A stretch of 64,000 nucleotides of DNA from Segatella copri DSM 18205 (GCF_025151535.1 NZ_CP102288.1:2048501-2112500), one strand, 5' to 3'; shown: positions 33,801-41,507, counted from the stretch's first letter. Translations and numbers: made by a program. The notes: generated by a model not told the origin, from the sequence alone.

Positions 33801-33841
33801 AATGCACCCACAAGCAGCGCGCTAAAATACTTTCTTTTCAT
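30821..33841 (-). CDS. Large surface lipoprotein (1006 aa) with collagen-like repeats (DUF4988-type N-terminus)
   Basis: A lipoprotein signal peptide (STFTSCKDYDDD) leads into a short coiled coil (SSLQSQIDKLNEMVSKIQGQ) and the domain NGVKLTLSNGKEYTITNGKD, which is how DUF4988/PL29-N-terminal-type proteins start. Two Gly-X-Y blocks follow (AAGAPGTPGKDADVWK and GTAGTPGKDGKYY), each before an aromatic WYKN or TFFVYGD box. The remaining ~800 residues are beta-rich repeats with many Asn, Thr and Lys, no known catalytic motif, ending in VGARKH. It is probably exported to the outer membrane surface. The gene has a ~285-nt leader with tandem repeats. Confidence 0.8.
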   Translation of the reverse strand: MKRKYFSALLVGALTIASVSTFTSCKDYDDDISSLQSQIDKLNEMVSKIQGQIDNGAILTGVNPVENGVKLTLSNGKEYTITNGKDGAKGEAGAAGAPGTPGKDADVWKIGDDGYWYKNDTKQEWKAVGTNGAAGTAGTPGKDGKYYVPNPQTGTFFVYGDGDKAAYDSGVTYMTPGIITATWTKDALTLNGVKNEAGEQVVINLTTDLKSLVFSPEFYYQGIEALELQTMEYIPLKVPAAADADKDMSTDKAEAINADNVFRYAPEMAATYFLNPKNSKIETKTENFEFVWYDKKYTRADETNTTRNFVISSATNNEGELVVKAKYNGDAIKDINNDEQVTVLALKYKGTNNDGVTSDFAAVRANIYKGLALNLVSTDNHEHASSVASVTHLYTSAQAAIDAGAQIDVPWNSSVNLAEKINTVRINSDDKCISWDGNAADGQLKKDAGFEYSFELVGYEEGENSTSQSAHAWINGTVLRPQMPKDGKQVKEEYTQSEATIGRKPLVRVTLKDAVNNKIVAVGYVKVNITSGETIDTPLSIDLKPSTETYTIKCTGNQTIQELKWHDVEEQIIAKLGMSKADFEAKYELDGGEADATQYGGEKDEALPADKYIGKISQTKTDGADEETEILSWTIAANKAYDLFKDGKTKSATTKIRYSLKSDNTAKYEHILITFTWNPDAINNDPKTSFSNTENKIKGNWYAANNAEAGSGYDEIHGNVQLVAADNTDKYEFDIKKGLNGNKLAVAKLTGAYKDLNDNLKADIVFVDGYKLYAGEEDAHKLYSVAGKASQNATNMVASIENGVVTLATTAVAKELLNKYAPTDLANTLTAKVAVKATLCDNINVPVENNTFNVKFLRPITVKDGSIEAFNDAETDGNVKKLNLNFVDWRGYKFNVDKATKGVDYFDYYKVSKIEIDTKKVETDLNGERKLLSDITSEVKFVYNDVNVNGQNITEGKYGTITYINNGLTVGTFHAWFPVTITYEWGTIKTEVEATIKATSVGARKH

Positions 33842-34131
33842 ACGGTAATAATTTATAAAGTTATACGATTTTCCTAGCCTTTCGGCAGGAAGTTATTAAT
33901 TAATTCTCTATATCGAATCAAGAGTTCCGTTTGATGAAAAGAGTCTGCACTCTTAGAAAAGTTCTTTTTTTCAGTTTCAAAGGTCCTCTTAGAAAAGTTA
34001 TTTTATCGTTCTTAAATATCGTGGCTTTTATCACCACTTAGTGTTTATCGTTCTTAAATATTGTGGCTTTTTATCGCCACTCAGTTCTTATTGTTTTTAT
34101 CATATCTCCAGCCGGGAGATTTTTCATGTTG
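33842..34131 (-). promoter_or_regulatory. Long repeat-bearing 5' leader of the 1006-aa lipoprotein gene
   Basis: The minus-strand -7 box TATATTTG at 34132-34139 implies a leader of about 285 nt. Two 42-nt tandem units (34003-34044, 34045-34087; core ttatcgttcttaaatat.gtggctttt) and two copies of ctcttagaaaagtt (near 33950 and 33987) lie in it. Immediately after the start a mini-frame (MKNLPAGDMIKTIRTEWR) could be a leader peptide, and atctcccggctggagat forms a small stem. Confidence 0.5.
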
Positions 34132-34283
34132 CAAATATAAGTATATTTTTCGAAACTTGCAAGTTTTTGAGCATTTTTTTTCAAAAAAAGGCTATTTTTC
34201 TTATGTTTTTTATAAAATAGCCCCCATGTTGGGCTTCTAATCCGTCCATTTTCCCTGTTTTCCTCCATTTTTCCGATATAAAA

Positions 34284-34309
34284 CCTACACCTTATTATAT
34301 ATAGGGGTG
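34284..34309. repeat. Extra copy of the AT-rich repeat core
   Basis: The 22-nt core cctacaccttattatatata(gg) occurs here and again 32 bp downstream inside the 75-bp repeat, and once more at 35589. A nearby copy is separated by ggtgattaacga. Confidence 0.6.
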
Positions 34310-34384
34310 ATTAACGACCCTACACCTTATTATATATAGGAGCTTCATACAATTCGGAGGTTGGGTGCTAAAGAATAGGAAAGA
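34310..34384. repeat. 75-bp direct repeat, left copy, flanking the Abi_2 gene
   Basis: It matches 35580-35654 in 72 of 75 positions. Between the two copies lies only the Abi_2 gene with its promoter and terminator region (about 1.27 kb). Confidence 0.85.
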
Positions 34385-34514
34385 GATAAAAAACAAAGCG
34401 ATATTTTTAGAAACTTTTCTCCACTGACAAAACGTGATTCTATGATCAGATTTGGCATTATTAAATATAAATATGTTAAAGAATCCACTTTAGAATGATT
34501 TTTCTTGCTAAAAA

Positions 34515-34545
34515 GTTTGTATTGTCAATGATTATTCGTATCTTT
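34515..34545 (+). promoter_or_regulatory. Promoter of the Abi_2 gene
   Basis: TTTG, a 19-nt spacer and TATCTTTG (34538-34545) form a perfect promoter. A TTG start codon inside the -7 box is thereby excluded, and the first usable start is the ATG at 34610, about 60 nt after the predicted transcription start. Confidence 0.75.
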
Positions 34546-34609
34546 GCAGCAACAGAATCCGCCACGCTTCCCATTAGAACAGCGAACCAGGGCGGGTCTT
34601 TTGCTTTTT

Positions 34610-35515
34610 ATGAGTACATTAAGATTATACACTAAGCAGGCTCTTTCTATTTCTGAACAAATAGAACTACTAAAAAGTAGAGGCTTAAATATTGCTGATT
34701 CATCCAAGACTGCAAAATTTCTTGGAGAGGTCAGTTATTTTCGTTTTGTTCAATACCTTCGTCCAATGGAGGCAGATAAAACTTCACATCAATTTAAGCC
34801 TAATAGTAGATTTGAAGATGCCGTAGCTCTCTACAACTTTGATATGGAGTTGAGAGACTTGATGTTCAAAGCTATCCAACGATTAGAGATAGCTTTGCGC
34901 ACAAAAATTATACAAGAGTTCTCATTGGAACATGGACCATTTTGGTTCTTTGATACAAGCCTTGCTGATGACGAACATAAGTTTATTGAGAATATGAACT
35001 CCATAGACAGAGAGCTTCAACGTAGTAAAGAGGACTTTATCAAGGAGCATAGGCGCAACTATGACAAGCCAATTTTCCCACCAGCATGGAAAACTCTTGA
35101 ACTGGCATCTTTCGGTACGCTTTCAAAACTCTATTACAATTTCTGTGACAAGAAATTGAAGAAGCGTGTAGCTCGTCAGTTCAATCTTCCTCAGCATGAG
35201 GTATTGGAAAGCTGGATGCGTAGCGTAACTGTCTTGAGAAACTGTTGCGCTCACCACTCACGCCTCTGGAACCGTTATCTTTCTACAGCTCCTCAAATGA
35301 GCGCTTCTTTACGTGGTGCATGGGTGAACATAGAAGGTGTAGATGCAAACAAAGTATATGCTATAGCCTGTTGTATTGCATATTGGCTTGATTCCATGGG
35401 ATACGGATTGGACTTCAAGAACAAGCTCAAATCCTTACTCGCTTCTTATTCACAGGTAGATCCGACCGCTATGGGTTTTCCTGAAAATTGGATTTCCGAG
35501 CCCCTATGGAGATAA
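34610..35515 (+). CDS. Abi_2 (AbiD/AbiF-type) HEPN protein, abortive infection
   Basis: The protein has 301 residues and starts MSTLRLYTKQALSISEQIEL, with FLGEVSYFRFVQYLRPME soon after, which is the Abi_2 opening. The middle has LYNFDMELRDLMFKAIQRLE and the C-terminal half holds RNCCAHHSRLWNR, the HEPN R-x4-6-H catalytic motif of RNase toxins. Such proteins stop phage by degrading RNA, and AbiF-type members are known to be held in check by a neighbouring small RNA. The gene stands alone, with its own promoter, between near-identical 75-bp repeats, so it looks like a mobile cargo. Substrate and trigger are unknown. Confidence 0.88.
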   Translation: MSTLRLYTKQALSISEQIELLKSRGLNIADSSKTAKFLGEVSYFRFVQYLRPMEADKTSHQFKPNSRFEDAVALYNFDMELRDLMFKAIQRLEIALRTKIIQEFSLEHGPFWFFDTSLADDEHKFIENMNSIDRELQRSKEDFIKEHRRNYDKPIFPPAWKTLELASFGTLSKLYYNFCDKKLKKRVARQFNLPQHEVLESWMRSVTVLRNCCAHHSRLWNRYLSTAPQMSASLRGAWVNIEGVDANKVYAIACCIAYWLDSMGYGLDFKNKLKSLLASYSQVDPTAMGFPENWISEPLWR

Positions 35516-35517
35516 CT

Positions 35518-35578
35518 TTACAGACTCAAAAACAAGTTAGTCTGTCGGCAGTGAACTTTTCACTATCGACTGCTTTTT
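35518..35578 (+). terminator. Two hairpins after the Abi_2 gene
   Basis: The stem acagact...agtctgt (35519-35544) is followed by gcagt...actgc (35548-35573) and a T-run. They can act as a terminator; alternatively they are part of a small antitoxin RNA. Confidence 0.55.
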
Positions 35579-35579
35579 A

Positions 35580-35654
35580 ATTAACGGCCCTACACCTTAT
35601 TATATATAGGAGCTTCATACAATTTGGAGGTTGGGTGCTTAAGAATAGGAAAGA
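35580..35654. repeat. 75-bp direct repeat, right copy
   Basis: Partner of 34310-34384; three mismatches. Confidence 0.85.
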
Positions 35655-35671
35655 AGTATAATATTTCAAAG

Positions 35672-35703
35672 AGGGTGTGTCATCAGTCCATGACGCACTT
35701 TCT
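35672..35703 (+). terminator. Hairpin with T-run
   Basis: gtgtgtcat / atgacgcac pairs around a six-base loop and is followed by ttctttt on the plus side. Confidence 0.6.
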
Positions 35704-35776
35704 TTTACCTTTAATAAAGGCTGGACAGTAAGCCCCGAACGCCTAACAGACTAGCGAATCGTATTATACCAAGCCG

Positions 35777-35996
35777 TCTCATTCTGATAACTCAAGTGCT
35801 TCATTCTGATAACTCAAGTACTTCATTCAGCTAACAGAGCTATTTCGTTCAGCCAACGCAGCCATATTATTCAGCCAACGAAATTGACTCTTCCACCCAA
35901 CGCAGTCGAATCTTTAACCCAGCGCAGTCGAATCTTCCGCCCAGCGCAGTCGTATCTTTAACCCAACGCAGTCATATCTATCGACTCAATGAAACG
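35777..35996. repeat. Ten degenerate 22-bp tandem units
   Basis: Ten consecutive 22-bp units fill the segment exactly. They drift from ctcattctgataactcaagtg-like at the left to atctttaacccagcgcagtcg-like at the right, so neighbours are most alike. There is no spacer, no palindromic repeat and no long frame. Confidence 0.8.
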
Positions 35997-36245
35997 TATA
36001 AACTTGTTAAATGACGTACATGATTTCATCTACTTACTTAAACTGGCTGCACATTACACCTTATCATATATACTGTCATTGATGTGAATATCGGAAAAGT
36101 ATCTATGACGATGTGATAGACAGATACAACGATATGCTTATCGAAGCTATCAGTATATGAGAGGGAGGTAGAGTTTTTCCGCCAACGATGCAGGAGAAAT
36201 TACGTCGTGACGCAGTTTCAGGAGCATCCTACCCATTATCAAGTA
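35997..36245. other. Intergenic sequence with a possible protein fossil
   Basis: No complete gene. At about 36,094-36,160 a short frame encodes EYRKSIYDDVIDRYNDMLIE and then AISI before a stop; it looks protein-like but has no start and no recognised family. Confidence 0.35.
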
Positions 36246-36333
36246 AGGCTCTTTTGAAGTTCGAAAGAGCCTTTTTGGGATTTCAAATAAGCCTTTTTTG
36301 AATCTAAAGTAAGCCTCACTTCCATTTTTGGTG
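36246..36333. repeat. Second 22-bp tandem array (four units)
   Basis: Units begin aggctc, agcctt, agcctt and agcctc at 36246, 36268, 36290 and 36312. Their sequence differs from that of the ten-unit array, but the period is the same. Confidence 0.7.
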
Positions 36334-36620
36334 ATAAAAAGACGAAAAAAGGGGCTATATTGAACGCAAAAACCCTTGTTTTGTTCAGTCGTTGCACCAA
36401 GCGTTCCAATGAATAGAAAAACAAAAAGTAAGCAAGAAGCACCTGAATATCAGCCAATTACGCCGGTTTTTGTACACCTAGGGTGTGGCAATAGGTGACA
36501 ATAAGGTGACAATAGAAATAGGGCATATTGCCACTATTAAACCATTGTATGCCAGTAAGTTAATATGCGTGTGGCAAATGTGGCAATAAAATCGAGAAAA
36601 AACTTTTTCTCATGCAGATA
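36334..36620. other. Intergenic sequence before the OmpA fossil
   Basis: I see no gene. The stretch holds a word repeat (gtgacaataaggtgacaatag, and gtggcaa repeated at about 36574-36590) but nothing I can name. Confidence 0.4.
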
Positions 36621-36704
36621 TTCAACCTCTATAACCTCTTTTGTGGCTGGAACCCGAACCGTTTAATTGGTGGCGGGGCACCCAAAGGGGTGCCCTGTTT
36701 TTCG
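36621..36704 (+). pseudogene. OmpA-like gene fragment joined directly to that gene's terminator
   Basis: Bases 36621-36661 match the OmpA-like gene (complement of 29741-29781; IFNLYNLFCGWNPNR) with three mismatches. Bases 36662-36704 then match that gene's terminator (28921-28963) with two mismatches. The intervening ~780 bp, the whole OmpA C-terminal domain, are missing. It is a deleted relict of a paralogue on the opposite strand. Confidence 0.75.
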
Positions 36705-36747
36705 CTCACCATATATCCATAAGCTGACGCAAGTACTTGCGAAGAGC

Positions 36748-36793
36748 AATGAAGCCTGTTTCGAAGGACATCGAAACAGGCTTCATTTTTTTA
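36748..36793 (+). terminator. Strong terminator hairpin beside asnS
   Basis: atgaagcctgtttcg / cgaaacaggcttcat is a perfect 15-bp stem followed by tttttttatt on the plus strand. On the minus strand it lies directly after the asnS stop codon. Confidence 0.7.
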
Positions 36794-36795
36794 TT

Positions 36796-38223
36796 CTAGA
36801 ATTCTGCGTTCTTGGGTGTACGTGGGAATGGAATCACGTCGCGGATATTCTGCATACCGGTTACGAAGAGAATCAGACGCTCGAAACCGAGACCGAAACC
36901 TGCGTGTGGGCATGAACCATACTTACGGGTATCGAGATACCAGTTCATATCCTTCATAGGGATGTTGCGAGCCTCTATCTCACCCATCAGCTTGTCATAG
37001 CTCTCCTCACGGACAGAACCACCGATAATCTCACCAATCTGTGGGAACAGTACGTCGGTACCCTGAACGGTCTGACCGCTCTTGCCACCGAAACCACTCT
37101 CCTCCTCGTCTATCTTCATATAGAATGCCTTGATAGCCTTAGGATAGTTGGTCATGATAACCGGGCGCTTGAAGTGCTCCTCTACGAGGAAACGCTCATG
37201 CTCTGAAGCCAGGTCATCACCCCACTCGCATGGGAACTCAAACTTCTTACCGTTGGCAATAGCCTCCTGAAGGATACGGATACCCTCGGTATATGGAAGA
37301 TGAACGAAGTCGGAATTCAATACGCCTTCCAGACGGGCAATCAGACCCTTGTCAATCATCTTGTTCAAGAAAGCAAGATCGTCCTTGCAATGCTCCAGTG
37401 CCCAACGGATACAATACTTGATGAAGTCTTCCTCCAACTCCATCAAACCGTCCATATCCAGGAAAGCAACCTCAGGCTCTACCATCCAGAACTCAGCCAG
37501 GTGGCGAGGAGTATTACTGTTCTCTGCACGGAAGGTTGGACCGAAGGTATAGATGGCGCCGAGTGCTGTAGCACCGAGCTCACCCTCCAACTGACCGGAA
37601 ACGGTCAATGAAGTCTGCTTGCCGAAGAAATCATCAGAATAGTCAATCTTGCCATCCTCGGTCTTCTTCAGGTTGTAGAGGTTCTTGGTTGTAACCTGGA
37701 ACATCTGACCAGCACCCTCGCAGTCGCTGGCTGTGATGAGCGGAGTATTGAAATAGAAATATCCATGCTCATGGAAGTAGGTGTGGATAGCCATCGCCAT
37801 GTTGTGGCGGATACGCATTACGGCACCAAAGGTATTGGTACGGAGACGGAGGTGAGCATACTGACGCATGTACTCGAAGCTCTGTCCCTTCTTCTGCATA
37901 GGATAGTCGCTGCCGCAGAGACCGTAAATCTCGATGCTCTCGCACTGGATCTCAACACTCTGTCCGGCACCCTGGCTTTCTACCAGCGTACCTACGGCGC
38001 TGATACAAGCACCAGTAGTAACCTGACGGAGCTGATTCTCATCGACCTTTGATGGGTCGACTACTATCTGAATATTATTAATAGTAGAACCATCGTTAAG
38101 AGCGATAAAATCGACTGCTTTGCTACTACGATGGGTACGAACCCATCCCTTGACATTCACGATTGAGCCGTAGGCTGTACTCTTGAGCAAGTCTACAACT
38201 TTAGTTCTTTTTACTTTTTCCAT
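36796..38223 (-). CDS. asnS: Asparaginyl-tRNA synthetase
   Basis: The protein has 475 residues, a class II synthetase. The N-terminal OB-fold reads [23 protein letters not shown]; the catalytic core has [21 protein letters not shown] (motif 2) and the C-terminal motif 3 [20 protein letters not shown]. These patterns are of the AsnS type. It charges tRNA-Asn. The next gene upstream is separated by a hairpin made of the word aaggagtta. Confidence 0.97.
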   Translation of the reverse strand: MEKVKRTKVVDLLKSTAYGSIVNVKGWVRTHRSSKAVDFIALNDGSTINNIQIVVDPSKVDENQLRQVTTGACISAVGTLVESQGAGQSVEIQCESIEIYGLCGSDYPMQKKGQSFEYMRQYAHLRLRTNTFGAVMRIRHNMAMAIHTYFHEHGYFYFNTPLITASDCEGAGQMFQVTTKNLYNLKKTEDGKIDYSDDFFGKQTSLTVSGQLEGELGATALGAIYTFGPTFRAENSNTPRHLAEFWMVEPEVAFLDMDGLMELEEDFIKYCIRWALEHCKDDLAFLNKMIDKGLIARLEGVLNSDFVHLPYTEGIRILQEAIANGKKFEFPCEWGDDLASEHERFLVEEHFKRPVIMTNYPKAIKAFYMKIDEEESGFGGKSGQTVQGTDVLFPQIGEIIGGSVREESYDKLMGEIEARNIPMKDMNWYLDTRKYGSCPHAGFGLGFERLILFVTGMQNIRDVIPFPRTPKNAEF

Positions 38224-38237
38224 TGTTAATATTAATG

Positions 38238-38368
38238 CTTCAAGGAGTTAAAGAAATTAAGGAGTTAAGGAGTTAAGACAATTGTTACAAACCAAGAATC
38301 CTTACCATATAAAAACTCCCAGCTAATAAAGCACTTGTCTTAACTCCTTTCAACTCCTTAACTCCATA
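38238..38368. repeat. Word-based inverted repeat between rluB and asnS
   Basis: Arms of ttaaggagttaaggagttaag and its complement occur near 38259-38279 and 38336-38366. It may attenuate or process the rluB transcript. Confidence 0.55.
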
Positions 38369-38378
38369 TTATTGTTTT

Positions 38379-39812
38379 TTATTCAAAAGCACCCATGCGG
38401 AGCATGTCTACCTCCTTCTCAGTAAGGAAGCGCCAGTCACCGCGACGGAGATTTTTCTTAGTCAAACCTGCGAACTGTACACGGTCGAGCTTGGTAACAC
38501 GATAGCCGAGGCTCTCGAAGATACGGCGCACGATACGGTTCTTGCCACTATGAATCTCGATGCCAACCTGTGCCTTGTCGCGATCATCAGCATACTCTAC
38601 AGCATCTGCCTTGATCTCACCATCTTCCAAGGTGATACCCTCACGGATCTGATCCATATCGTGAGCTGTCAGGTTCTTATCGAGGTGAACGTGATAAACC
38701 TTCTTCTTCAAGAACTTAGGGTGAGTAAGCTTAGAAGCCAGGTCACCATCGTTGGTCAAGAGAAGTACACCTGTTGTATTACGGTCGAGACGGCCTACAG
38801 GATAGATACGTTCAGGACAAACATCCTTTACGAGGTCCATCACAGTCTTGCGCTGCTGAGGATCATCGCTGGTTGTAACATAATCCTTTGGCTTGTTGAG
38901 CAATACGTATACCTTCTTCTCCAAAGTTACAGGAGCGTCGTGGAACTTCACCTCATCGGTACGAAGGATCTTGGTACCCAACTCGGTAACTACCTCACCA
39001 TTGACAGTTACCAGACCAGCCTGGATGAACTCATCAGCCTCACGGCGAGAGCATACACCAGCATTGGCGAGGAACTTGTTCAAGCGCAATGGCTCTGTTG
39101 GGTCGATGTTCTCCTCCTTATATTCGATACGCTTCTTCATGCTATACTTAGCATTTGGATCGTAACCAGGAGTGTGCTGACGGAAACCGCCACCACGGTT
39201 GTTGCCATAGCCACCACCCTGTGGACGGCCATAACCGCCACGGTTGTTGCCATAACCACCCTGCTGAGGACGACCATAGCCGCCACCACGGTTGTTGCCA
39301 TAGCCGCCACCCTGTGGACGACCATAACCACCACGGTTGTTATTACCATAACCACCCTGCTGAGAACGAGACTGGTAGCCGCCCTGCTGGCGTGGCTGAT
39401 AGCCACCCTGCTGACGAGGCTGATAACCACCCTGCTCATCATTATTGTTGTAACGAGGACGATAGCCACCCTGCTGAGGACGAGACTGATAGCCTCCCTG
39501 CTGACGTGGCTGGTAGCCACCACGGTTGCTGTTACCATAACCACCACGGCTCTGATAGCTGCTGCGCTGTGGACGCTCGCTGCTGCCTGTACTCTGCAAG
39601 ACAGCACCGAAACCTTCAGGACGGAAACCGCCTTCGCTGTTACTGCTACTTCTGTCGCTGCTGTATGCGCGATGTGAATTGATACGAGGACGCTGTGTGC
39701 GACCTACTGGTCGATAACTCTTCTGATAACCACCTGCTGGGTTGTAGCCCTCACGGGTTCTCTCATTCTCAGAAGACTGACCTTGAGGTTTGTTTTCAAA
39801 TTCTGAATCCAT
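38379..39812 (-). CDS. rluB: rRNA pseudouridine synthase with a long RGG/GGY-rich N-terminus (RluB/RsuA family)
   Basis: The protein has 477 residues. Residues ~1-230 are low complexity with repeats such as GGYQPRQQGGYQ and RGGGYGRPQQGG, an RNA-binding, possibly phase-separating tail. Then follow an S4 domain (LNKFLANAGVCSRREADEFI), and the RsuA/RluB catalytic block PVGRLDRNTTGVLLLTNDGD with the catalytic Asp in GRLDR. It isomerises a uridine in large-subunit rRNA. The catalytic half is normal in length; the tail makes it about twice the E. coli size. Confidence 0.9.
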   Translation of the reverse strand: MDSEFENKPQGQSSENERTREGYNPAGGYQKSYRPVGRTQRPRINSHRAYSSDRSSSNSEGGFRPEGFGAVLQSTGSSERPQRSSYQSRGGYGNSNRGGYQPRQQGGYQSRPQQGGYRPRYNNNDEQGGYQPRQQGGYQPRQQGGYQSRSQQGGYGNNNRGGYGRPQGGGYGNNRGGGYGRPQQGGYGNNRGGYGRPQGGGYGNNRGGGFRQHTPGYDPNAKYSMKKRIEYKEENIDPTEPLRLNKFLANAGVCSRREADEFIQAGLVTVNGEVVTELGTKILRTDEVKFHDAPVTLEKKVYVLLNKPKDYVTTSDDPQQRKTVMDLVKDVCPERIYPVGRLDRNTTGVLLLTNDGDLASKLTHPKFLKKKVYHVHLDKNLTAHDMDQIREGITLEDGEIKADAVEYADDRDKAQVGIEIHSGKNRIVRRIFESLGYRVTKLDRVQFAGLTKKNLRRGDWRFLTEKEVDMLRMGAFE

Positions 39813-39906
39813 TTTCTTAAAATACTTAATAGCCTCACGGCTGGGTTAATAAATCTAATTTTTACTTATATATATGTACTAAAACTACAAAATTCCTTTG
39901 TGTATA

Positions 39907-41253
39907 TTAGATACCTGTATAATTGCTTGGTGTGATTGCCATCAGTTCAGCCTTAACACTATCACTCACATTCAATCCCTGGATAAACTCATGAATAGTT
40001 TCCTCAGTCATGTGCTGGTTGGTACGTGTCAACGCCTTCAATGCCTCGTAAGGATGTGGATATGCCTCACGGCGAAGGATAGTCTGGATAGCCTCAGCTA
40101 CAACTGCCCATGTATTATTCAAATCTTCCTGCAGTTTCTCCTCGTGAAGAATCAGTTTACGCAAGCCCTTCAATGTACTCTGGATAGCAATGACGCTATG
40201 ACCGAGAGGCACACCGATGTTACGGAGTACGGTACTGTCAGTAAGGTCGCGCTGCAAGCGGCTAACCGGAAGTTTCTGTGCCAAGAACTGAAGAATGGCA
40301 TTGGCTATGCCCAGGTTACCTTCACTGTTCTCATAATCGATAGGGTTCACCTTGTGAGGCATCGCACTTGAGCCTACCTCACCTGCCTTGATCTTCTGCT
40401 TGAAGTAATCCATAGAGATATACATCCAGAAGTCACGGTCTAAGTCGATGATAATGGTGTTGATACGACGGATGGCGTCAAAGATAGCGCCAAGGTAGTC
40501 ATAGTTACTGATCTGTGTGGTATACTGCTCGCGTTCCAAACCGAGTTTTTCGCTGACAAACTTGTTACCGAATGCTTTCCAGTCATACTGTGGATAAGCT
40601 ACATGGTGAGCATTGTAGTTACCGGTAGCACCACCGAACTTAGCTGTAATCTTGCAAGCCTTGAGAGAATTGAGCTGCTCGGTAAGACGGTAAACATAAA
40701 CCATGATTTCCTTGCCCAGGCGGGTAGGTGAAGCAGGCTGTCCGTGAGTCTTAGCCAACATAGGCACATCCTTCCACTCATCAGCATAAGTCTGGAGCTG
40801 TGCTATCAGCTCTTCAACCTGCGGATTGAAGCACTCTTCCAAAGCCTCTTTTACAGAGAGAGGCACACTTGTGTTGTTGATATCCTGAGATGTCAAACCA
40901 AAATGGATAAACTCCTTGTAAGCATCCAAGCCTCCGATCTTATCGAGTTCTTCCTTGATAAAATACTCAACAGCCTTTACATCGTGATTGGTAATCTTCT
41001 CGATGTCTTTTACGCGCTGTGCTTCATTTTCGTCAAAATTACGATAAATGTCACGCAGACGTTCGAACAGCGACTTGTCGAAAGAAGCAAGCTGTGGCAA
41101 AGGTAACTCGCATAGAGTAATGAAGTATTCAATCTCTACGCGTACACGATAACGAATGAGAGCATACTCTGAGAAGTAGTTAGCGAGCTGCTCTGTTTTT
41201 CCCCTATAACGACCATCAATTGGTGATATGGCAGTCAATAAATCTAAATTCAT
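39907..41253 (-). CDS. purB: Adenylosuccinate lyase
   Basis: The protein has 448 residues and belongs to the fumarase/aspartase superfamily. It cleaves adenylosuccinate to AMP and fumarate, and the equivalent SAICAR step. Visible motifs are DGRYRGKTEQLANYFSE, FIHFGLTSQDINNTSVPL, KTHGQPASPTRLGKE and GEVGSSAMPHKVNPIDYEN (the GSSAMPxKxNP signature). A TATATATAAT-like stretch stands in front of the gene. Confidence 0.97.
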   Translation of the reverse strand: MNLDLLTAISPIDGRYRGKTEQLANYFSEYALIRYRVRVEIEYFITLCELPLPQLASFDKSLFERLRDIYRNFDENEAQRVKDIEKITNHDVKAVEYFIKEELDKIGGLDAYKEFIHFGLTSQDINNTSVPLSVKEALEECFNPQVEELIAQLQTYADEWKDVPMLAKTHGQPASPTRLGKEIMVYVYRLTEQLNSLKACKITAKFGGATGNYNAHHVAYPQYDWKAFGNKFVSEKLGLEREQYTTQISNYDYLGAIFDAIRRINTIIIDLDRDFWMYISMDYFKQKIKAGEVGSSAMPHKVNPIDYENSEGNLGIANAILQFLAQKLPVSRLQRDLTDSTVLRNIGVPLGHSVIAIQSTLKGLRKLILHEEKLQEDLNNTWAVVAEAIQTILRREAYPHPYEALKALTRTNQHMTEETIHEFIQGLNVSDSVKAELMAITPSNYTGI

Positions 41254-41344
41254 AACAATACGTATTATATATAGGGTGCAAAATTAATAAATTATCGTGA
41301 GAAAACAGAGAAAATAGTGATAAAATAATTTAAAAGCAAAAAAA

Positions 41345-41373
41345 AGGTCTCTCAACGTTTGTTGAAAGACCTT
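41345..41373 (-). terminator. Terminator after the tRNA-Val gene pair
   Basis: On the minus strand ggtctttcaac / gttgagagacc is followed by a long T-run. Confidence 0.8.
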
Positions 41374-41381
41374 CACCATTG

Positions 41382-41456
41382 TGGGCGTTGACGGATTCGA
41401 ACCGCCGACCCTCTGCTTGTAAGGCAGATGCTCTAAACCAGCTGAGCTAAACGCCC
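41382..41456 (-). tRNA. tRNA-Val(UAC), distal copy
   Basis: Read on the minus strand: acceptor GGGCGTT with AACGCCCA, D-arm GCTCAGCTGGTTTAGAGC, anticodon stem-loop TCTGC CTTACAA GCAGA (anticodon TAC), T-arm CGGTTCGAATCCG. It is 75 nt long with no encoded CCA. Confidence 0.95.
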
Positions 41457-41460
41457 TCTA

Positions 41461-41496
41461 AAAAAAGTCCCTGCAACCACAAAAGTGAATCACAGG
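41461..41496 (-). terminator. Hairpin between the two tRNA-Val genes
   Basis: tccctg...caggga with a following T-run on the minus strand. It can separate or help process the two tRNA transcripts. Confidence 0.5.
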
Positions 41497-41507
41497 GAAC
41501 ACCCCCG

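Noticed and set aside
34544..34609. TTG start for the Abi_2 gene 66 bp upstream of the ATG
   Set aside because: It lies inside the -7 box (TATCTTTG), so it would not be transcribed.
35777..35996. Possible CRISPR array in the repeat-rich region
   Set aside because: The 22-bp units are head to tail without spacers and drift in sequence; no cas genes are near.
36239..36457. 72-residue minus-strand frame over the second 22-bp array
   Set aside because: It arises from the repeat and AT-rich sequence; no start context and no domain.
38550..39677. Long plus-strand frame over the rluB gene
   Set aside because: It is an antisense shadow of the Gly/Tyr/Gln repeat codons and has no start signal or domain.
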